This document shows, piece after piece, positions 52,901 to 61,900 of a stretch of 64,000 bases of DNA. This stretch comes from Tubiluchus corallicola (taxonomy: Eukaryota; Priapulida; Priapulimorpha; Priapulimorphida; Tubiluchidae): the NCBI GenBank assembly GCA_030141605.1, contig JAQGDQ010000156.1, positions 372,001 through 436,000 of the forward strand. Direction: 5' to 3'. The notes beneath the pieces are model-generated. The model searched no databases. It was not told where the DNA came from and saw only the letters and a program-made list of their open reading frames with translations. Each line of letters begins with the position of its first letter. Within the stretch, counting starts at the first letter, position 1. The translations under genes and the position numbers were made by a program.

Positions 52901-55900
52901 GTTTTTCTCTTTGCGTCTTCCCAACACTTAAAAATTTTGCATATTTTGATGTAAGTTTTTTATTGCGTTGAAATGTATAGTGTTGTAGTGTCATATGTAT
53001 GTACACTGACTGTAAATTTTAATTGATCAAAATTAAACTAAATTAAATTTGTTTCTTCTTGGCTGAACTATCTCATTTTGGTTTAATTGTCTAAAGTATT
53101 GACTGTAGTTATTTTCATATTTGACCAAAAATTACTGGTTTTAAAACGTGAATTTTATAACAGCAGGTGGCGTATGTTTTGTAAAGCAATTTTGCCACTA
53201 ATGACACAAGGGAAATACCCTACTTCATCTCTTGTCGCAAAGTATCTAATAGAGTGAAAGTTTTAACACTTGGAAAATTTTTGTCTTAATTTTGTAATTT
53301 AAGGTTCTTAATTGATATAGCATAGTTTTAGCAGATGGAGCTAATGTAGAACTGATGTAAAGAGTGTTGGTATTTGTAACTCACCATATTTTGTAATTGC
53401 AGTGCTGTGTGGCTAGTCAGACAGAAGAAAACAAGGCAGAGATATGCTCTGAAGAAAATAAACAAACAAAATCTTGTGCTGAGAAATCAAATTAATCAGG
53501 CTTATGTTGAAAGAGACATCATGACGTTCACTGATAATCCGTTTGTTGTGACCATGTTTGGCACTTACGAAACAAAGGTAAGAGCATTTCTAAATTTAAT
53601 GCAGTAGACTAGTTTGTTTTGCATCCTGCAGGCTGGAATCCGGTGCTTAGGACAGTATATACTTAATTCAGATAGTTGTGGTGGGACCAGGACGTAGCAC
53701 ATTATCAAAAATGGTCCTATAAGTTGAGATCCTGAATTGCCATAGGTGCTTTTGCCATTTTTGGATACGTTTACCGTCTCTCTGAGCAAGAGGTATATAC
53801 ACAAGTAGAGTAGCAGATGAAAGTACCCTAATATAGTTTTTTTGTCATCACCATCCACTTACTAATCTGCCCTACGTTGCTTAACTTTGAATCAAACATG
53901 CATGACAACCAGTTAGTTATTCTCTTTGCTAAGATGTCAGCTTAATGAGATTGAATAATGAGATTGCTTAATGAGCTTAATGATAAAGTGAATAGAAGAT
54001 GGTAAGCTGTTATTTCTGCATTACTGTTTCTTCCTTTTTAAATCAATTATAAATTCATTAAAGTTATAAATTCCTTTCTGAAAAGGTAGAAAATGGATTA
54101 ATTCTGTTATTAAAAATCTTGTTTTTACATTCTAGAAACACTTATGCATGGTAATGGAGTTCGTGGAAGGTGGCGATTGTGCGACTTTGCTGAAGAACAT
54201 GGGCCCGCTGCCCCTCGACATGGCTCGCATGTACTTTGCGGAGACGGTGCTGGCATTGGAGTATCTTCACAGCTACGGCATTGTTCATAGAGACTTGAAG
54301 CCAGATAATCTTCTTATCACTTCCGAAGGCCACATTAAACTAACAGACTTTGGTTTATCGAAGATGGGACTGATGAGCTTAACAACTAACATGTATGAGA
54401 TTTTTCTTGATAAGGACACGAAACAGTTTAACGACAAGCAAGTCTGCGGCACCCCGGAGTATATTGCACCGGAAGTTATTCTTCGACAAGGGTATGGAAA
54501 GCCGGTGGATTGGTGGGCCATGGGGATCATACTTTATGAGTTCCTGGTGGGCTGTGTTCCGTTCTTTGGTGAGACCCCCGAGGAATTGTTTGCTCATACA
54601 ATTAATAGTGATATTGAGTGGCCCGAAGACGAATACGCCCCACCGGAAGATGCTCAGGACTTGATAAGATGTTTGCTGCAGCAGAATCCCATTGACCGAC
54701 TGGGCACCGGGGGTGCACAGGAGGTCAGAGAGCATCGGTTCTTTGAAGAACTTGACTGGGAGAGTCTGCTGAGACGTAAAGCTTCTTTCGTACCACAACT
54801 GGATGACGAAGAGGACACAAGTTATTTTGACAGTGAGTAGCTTAATCTGTGTTACCTTATAGAAGGTTGCAGTTATTTAATTTGCGATTAAACAGTAGTG
54901 CAAATGAATTTACATAAACTTGGATATATACGACAATTTTTTATTACAACTTTTCAAATGGATTTGATTGCACCACCTTCTCATATTGATAAATGCCTAC
55001 AGTTTGTGAAATTCATTATTTTGCTTTCAGTGGCATAAAGCACAATCCTCATTCCACACCAAAAAATAATTATCGGCTTTATATGCAAAGCTAGAAGATA
55101 GAGGCTAGCAGTGATATTTAACTTTTTTCAGCTCGGGCTGATCGCTATTGCCATGATGGTGATTCTGAAAATGACGATGTGGACGACAACGTTGTCTTTG
55201 GCAGCTTTTCGTCATGTTCTCCGCGTTATTCACGGGTCTGTTCCCGCACTGATTCAGAGGGCGGTGGAGATGAGGTAGGTCTATCTTTGTAAAAACGGAT
55301 TTAGATGGCTTATACAATAGCGAAATTGTTATATGAATAATATCTGTGACTTTGCTGTTCTAACAAATTTCTACTTGCCCAATTTTTAAACAGGGTTTCC
55401 ACGGTCAGAGTAAATCCTTGAAAATTCTTGTAAATACAGGCTATCCTAGAAAGTGATGGAAAAGTCAGGGAAAAAATAATTTGGAAAAAAATCAGGGAAA
55501 ATGATAAACATGGAGCGAAAAGTCGAGGAAATTGGAAAGGGTTGCAAAAATAATCACCATGACCGATATTCTTGCAAACATATTTTCCAGCGATTCGTGT
55601 TCAAATAAAATTTTCTTATGGCAGGCTCCCAGTTTCGATTTCTGTTCCAAAAATGATGATTGGCCGACACATTATATTACCAGTACATGTATAAATGTCC
55701 ATACACAAAAATTTTTGAATAAACCTATTGGTAATGCAATTTCTGCTTATCTTCGTTATGGAAAATCAATATTTGGTCAGGGAAAGGTTATGGAAACTCT
55801 GTGAGAACCCAGTAATTGAATGCCGGTCATGAGTTTTGAGAAGAAAAGTAACCAAGTGACGAGCCAAATAACTTCCTTATGTGTTGATGCTTCATAAATA

Positions 55901-58900
55901 GATTCCATGACCAACAATTACAATTACATGCATGTATTTTTCACCTGTCTTTTCCCCATTTAACTGAAGTAGCTACATGTTGTACCTTGTGAAGTATTTG
56001 AGAACATTGTTTTTATAGACCTCTAAAGACTCCAGTTTGAACGATTCGAATGAATCGGGAACCGGGAAGCCAGTGTTGAAAAAAGTGAGCTCAAACACGT
56101 CCGAAGTCTCTGCTATATCCACTGATTCTGAGTCACGGAAAGGCAGCCAGTCTGAAGTATCTGAAGATGGCAGCACTAGTAGCGTGCCCAGTGTGCCGGT
56201 AGTTCGCACTACCGTGAAAGAAGTTTCTGAATCATCAGACAGGTGGGTGTTAGAAAATGCTGTTACTGTGGTCTTTTGTACCAATTCTCTTCCACAATGG
56301 TTTTGTATTACATTGCATTGGTAAAAATACACTGAACTGCAGGTTTAGAGTTCAAGTCTATTTATTTTAAGATGAATCGCTTTTCTGTTTCGACTGTTCC
56401 AACCATAACACTTAACCATAATCTTTTCCAATTGGCCAAACTTTGAAACATTTTAAAGCCTGCTTCACCAGAGACAGAGTGCATGAAAGATAAGAGTGTT
56501 TACAGAGTGACTGTCCAAAAGTTACTGCCTCTCTGTGTTAGCTTTTTCGTTACGTTTTTTAAGAGCAAAACGATTCACTGAATCAGGAAGCTTTTTTTAA
56601 CTAGGTGACATTCATGAGGTACCTCTTAGTACAAGCAATTACTAAGTCAATGTCCTAGTGACGATATTTTGTACAAAACAAGAAGCAGGAAATACTTCAA
56701 AACAACAGAAATCAATAATCCTATGACAATGTCATTTGATATTTATTTATTTAATATAATTGGGGCTGATTTGTGTTTGATTAGCTTGTTGTACTATTTA
56801 TACTCGTAGACTAGATTTTGTATGCACTGACTCAGTTTAAAGCAGTGTAAATTAAGTGTGGTTAAACTTCATCATTTCCACAAAAGTAACGTGTTAAGAT
56901 ATGATACCCTGTTTGATTTATAGTTGGTTGTACAATATTACTTGGGGAGAATATCAATGTTTAATTATTATTCATGGTTCCCACGGTCAGGGAAAATCGT
57001 AAAAAATCCTTGAAAATATCCTGGAAAGTCATGGAAAAGTTAGGCAAAAAGATAATTTGGTAAGAAGCCAGGGAAAATGGTGAAAATGGGACGAAAAGTC
57101 AGGGAAATTGGAAAGGATTGCTATAAACCTGATATTTTTTTCAAACATATTTTTCAGTGATTCATGTTCAAATAAAATTTTGCTATCGCAGGCTCCCAGT
57201 TTCAATTTCTGCTCCAAAAGTAATTATTGGGTTAAAAAAGTTTATTCAATGTGATTATTGTGATTTCATTAGCTTCTCTGCAACTGTGCTGAAGCATTAT
57301 ACAGTGTTCCCTCGCTACTTTGCGGTTCGTTTTTCGCGGACTCACTGTTTCGCAGGTTTTCTAAGAATATTATAAATCATAAAAAATTACCATTTACAGT
57401 AAACAGCGTATTTATTCGGCGGATGAATACACACCAAAAATGAAATGTAGTACTTACGCCCGCTTGAGATGCTACTTGCCGACGTGAAATTATACACAAC
57501 ACACAATTGGTTGATTGATATCCCAGTCGCTGATTGGCTCAGGCACCGTGGAATTTGTTTACTTGTTCTCTATTTGTGAAATTTTCGTTAGAGACTGAAT
57601 TTATTCAAGCCCTACGATGCCACCCAAACGTGTAAGTATTAAATAAGTATAGCGTCTCTACTTTGCGGAAATTCACTTATCGCGGGTGGGCCTGGAACGG
57701 AACACCCGCGATAAGTGAGGGAACACTGTTTATTTTGGTCAGGGAAAAGGGTCATGGAAATTTATTTCAAAATTCTGTGGGAACCCGTAGTATTCTATTT
57801 GCCAAACAGAATGTTCCAAATGTGTTGGCTTTCAGTGGAAATTATCAATGTTACTTATTCACCTTTTAGTGAAGTCAACAAAATAGTGTCTCACTCCACT
57901 CCCCAATCCGCAGTGGCCGACGAGCGACGGGAATCCAGCTCTTCACCGCAGCAGGTGACGCTCCGAGAGTCCCAGCAACAACAGCAACAGCAACAACAGC
58001 AGCAACAACAACAACAAGCCAATGGGAAAGATGCATTACCCAAGTTTTCCATCTCTGTGGAAGATGGCGGACGTGTGGAGCAGACCCTGCCACCAAAGGT
58101 AATTGCATCTTAATTTACTATTCAACTTACATAGTGGTTCTCTTACTTCAGCTCGGCTCTGTTCGTTCCGGGCTTCTTCTAGCAGTAAGAACTAGGTTTA
58201 TGTATATCACGTGAAATGTGTATTTAACTACAAGTGATTAAATGTAGTCAGGGGAGCTGCACTTGACTGTTAGTTCAGTGTAGAATAAAATTTAATTGTT
58301 TTAATAATCATATAAAGTACAAGTTTGTGCGTACCATTAAAATAGTTTTTTCATTTTCAGAAATTAGAATTTTTTTAGTACAAGAATTGTATTTTTAGGA
58401 GCTGTCACCTGTTGAAGAAAAAGAGAAAGAAAAAGAGGTCACAAAGGAGCCAGAGAGGAGCAGTTCGCCTGTGGTTAGAGGCGCTGTATTACGTAAGCCA
58501 AGATTAAAGGCTGCCATACCCAAGTCATCCTCGCATACAACATTGTCATTGGTTATACCAGATAGTAAGTACTTAGTTTAACCAATATTTTTATTTGATA
58601 AGAAACATTACCATCATAAGTACATTTATAATAAAAACAATGGACAAAAGCCTTTCAGAGAGTAGATACGTCATTTATAAGTTTAATAGGCACGATTACA
58701 AAAACTGTTATTTTTATTTATGCATTAAGCAAGAGCGAAATTGAAGTTTGTAACAGTAGTAAGACTTAACAAGTTAATCCTATTTTTGCCTTTTATACTC
58801 GCCTTTAATTTTTGAGAAAGTGTAGGTCTCTAGTATGTTTGTTGTTTCGTGTTTGTGTTTGTCTATCTGTCTTCTTCTGAGTGATTAGTAATTTTGTAAG

Positions 58901-61900
58901 AGCTTAGAACATACTTTTGTTGCTACATATGCACAAGCACTGTCAAGTCAGAGATTTTAACAAGCTTATGGTATTTTAGTTTGTCTAATGGTTTTGTTTT
59001 TCTCAGAGTTCAGTATACTTATTAACTTTATGTTGACGGATAATCAACTAATTTTTGCTTTACAGATGTGACACCACCAATTTGCTCACCAGGTGGCTCC
59101 AGTACCAGTTCTCGCGATGCCTCGCCAAGTCGTGAAATTCCGCTTGTCCAGCACTTACGACCGCCTATCATTATTAAAAAATCGGCCCGTGGTTTTGGTT
59201 TCACTCTGCAAGCAATTCGAGTGTACATGGGCGATTCTGATGTCTATACCATGCATCATTTGGTTTATGTAAGTTTTTGCTGTCGTATTTCTTTTTAGAT
59301 TAGAGAAATATTTCTATTGCCAAACTTATTACGTTTTGAAGTGAGCTATTTTGATAAGATTAAGATTTTATAGAATTGCTAATTATAATTTCGTATAATT
59401 TCAGGCGGTTGATCCAAATGGTCCAGCTTTTGAAGCGGGTCTGCGTCCCATGGATTTGGTCACTCATATTAATTCGGAATCTGTTCAGGGACTCATTCAT
59501 TCGCAGGTAAGCTTTCTCATTATATGATTATTGCAATCATTTAAGTACCAAAGGATTCTTTGTCTTAATGTTGCTGTTCTGATTGTGTTGGTTTCGGCTT
59601 TTCCAATTGCCTGGCTGGCTCTGAGAAAAGGCAGTGTGATATGCAATAAGAAATGCCATAAGTGCATTAAGCCCAGCTGACCTATGTTTGTTCCTGGTGC
59701 TTGACACTATATTCGGACAAACGGAGTCGATGATCAGAGAAGTAGATTATTCAACTTGACAGAAGTGAACACTGATTTACATTTGACAGAAAGATCATTT
59801 ATGATATGCATTCAAAATGCCCTGTTCTTTGAATCAAAAGTTCAAAGTTAAGATTAGAGAACGAATAAATAAATGAGTGAGAATGAGAATGAATGATTTA
59901 AATTTTTTAAAGTTGTAACTCAAAATGAGTGACAGAATTTGTTGCAGTCGTTGTCCTATAGTAGTAACAGGAGCCATACTCTTCAAGGGCATTGAAAAGG
60001 CAGTGGACAAAGTATGCAACCTTTATTTCACGTTTTGCACCAGCCATGAAATTTCTTATCAGTACTCGAACTTTTGTAGGTAGAGAAGGATTGGTATGTG
60101 TAAAAAAGAAAACATTAGTAGTTTTTGCTATTCTTTTTAAGGTGATTCGATTAATACTTTCTGGAGGACCAAGATTAAATGTCAGGGCAATACCTCTAGA
60201 CCAGACCTCTATCAAAACTGGAGCAAGAAAACGTAACCCAGGTCAAGGCAAAATGGCACGCAGTCGTGGTGGTTCTCGTCGCCGACATCACAAACGGAGC
60301 GAAACGGACAAACGAAGGCGGTCGTCATTATTTCGCAGGTACTTAACGTTTCGTTACAAAATTTACTTTAAATTTCTCCAACTCTTTGGGTATATTTGTC
60401 TCTAATCTTGCATAATATATTGTAGGTTGAGCAACAAGCGTGCAAGTGCTGAAGGGTTGTTGCCTGGTTCCCCAGTCATCACTCCAAGCAGGAGTTTTGG
60501 ATCATCACTCAACCGATCGCTGTCGTCTACAGAGAGCCTCTCCGGTTCCCCTACACGAGTGGGCAAATCTCCGCCGAGCAAAATACTGTCACCTCCCGAT
60601 TCCGCTCACTCTACAGGCACGTTATGAAAGTTAATACACTTATTTATTTATTATTTATTTGCTTGTTTATTTTTTTGCTCATTCATTTATTTATTCTTTA
60701 ACTTCTTGATTTGTAGATCCACATTTAAGCAAATTTCCATTTTTTTGTTTGTATGGAATTCATCGTAAAAATTGACATAGGATTAACTGATGTTCATTAC
60801 TACCAACTTCAATTAAATAGGAAATAATTCCGGATAAAATGGTAAAACAGTACGTACCGGTGTGAAAAAAGAAAATTAAAAGCAAAAAATTGTAGCTCGC
60901 CATCATCAATTAAAAATATAACAAGTTAGGAAAAGTAAAAACAACTGCATAGGAAGAAAAAAACAAGCACTGCACAGATAGTTCATTTCATCTGTTATTT
61001 TATAGCTGATTTTTTGCTTTTGAGACCCATTTCTCAAATGCTTCTCCTGAAATAAATAAATCAATTGGGAGGCTGTAAAGGGCATGCAATGTTTTATTCC
61101 TCTTAATGACGACAAGTTTTGGGTGATGTTTCATATTTTAAAAAATAATTCTATGTAGACTGTTAGTCTTAATAGATTAGTAAACTAATAAGTATTTATT
61201 TAATTTACAGGTAGCACATCATCTCAGAGCTCATCTCCTAGCTCCAGTGTTCCGAATTCTCCTGCAAACTCTACGCACTACAGTCAGCGACCTAGTTCAC
61301 TACACGGGCTCAAACACAAACTAGTTCAGACATTCCGATCTCCTCATCGACGAAAATCCGTCGGACATATTCCGCTGTCGCCGCTTGCCAGGACGCCGTC
61401 TCCGGGACCAGTTCCCACATCGCCAACCAGGTCACCCAGTCCGCTGGCTATGCCGCTAGCTGCAAATGTTGCTCACGTTCCGGGAAGCTCGTCTCACGCA
61501 CAACTTTTTCCTGCTCACATTGCTACGAATCCGGTGATTAAGCGGGCGTTAACACGGCCCAAGAGTCAGGACACACTGAACTCTGCATCGCCTCTCACAC
61601 GGGTGCGAAGGACCTCATCACCGGATCGTTTGCACCCTAGTTCCGCTATCACAATACCACCTGCAGTATCCATCACGGCACCGACTCCACCACCGCAGAA
61701 ACCTCCAGTTTTAAAAGAAGCATCTTGTGATCCTACTGAATCAAGCGAACTGCAAAAATCAGAGATCAAAGAAGGGCAGGCTGCTGCTGCCGCTCCTTCG
61801 ACCAAATCGGCAAAACATGCCGCATCGTCCACAGAGAAGAAAGAGAAATCTGAAAAGAAAACTAGTCCAAAGAGCGCCAAGCCTCCGAAGAGTGACTTCA

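Larger units (their letters stand above)
56243..57869 (+). other. MAST intron 16
   Basis: 1.6 kb, half of it a TCAGGGAAA-family element (56976-57786) interrupted by a pogo/Tigger-like element (57301-57729). Confidence 0.85.

Noticed and set aside
54379-54798. 139-residue minus-strand frame opposite the kinase exon
   Set aside because: Antisense shadow of exon 14, with no family match of its own.
55532-55804. 90-residue open frame in intron 15
   Set aside because: It lies wholly within the TCAGGGAAA-family transposon, is not preserved in the second copy and matches no transposase I recognise.
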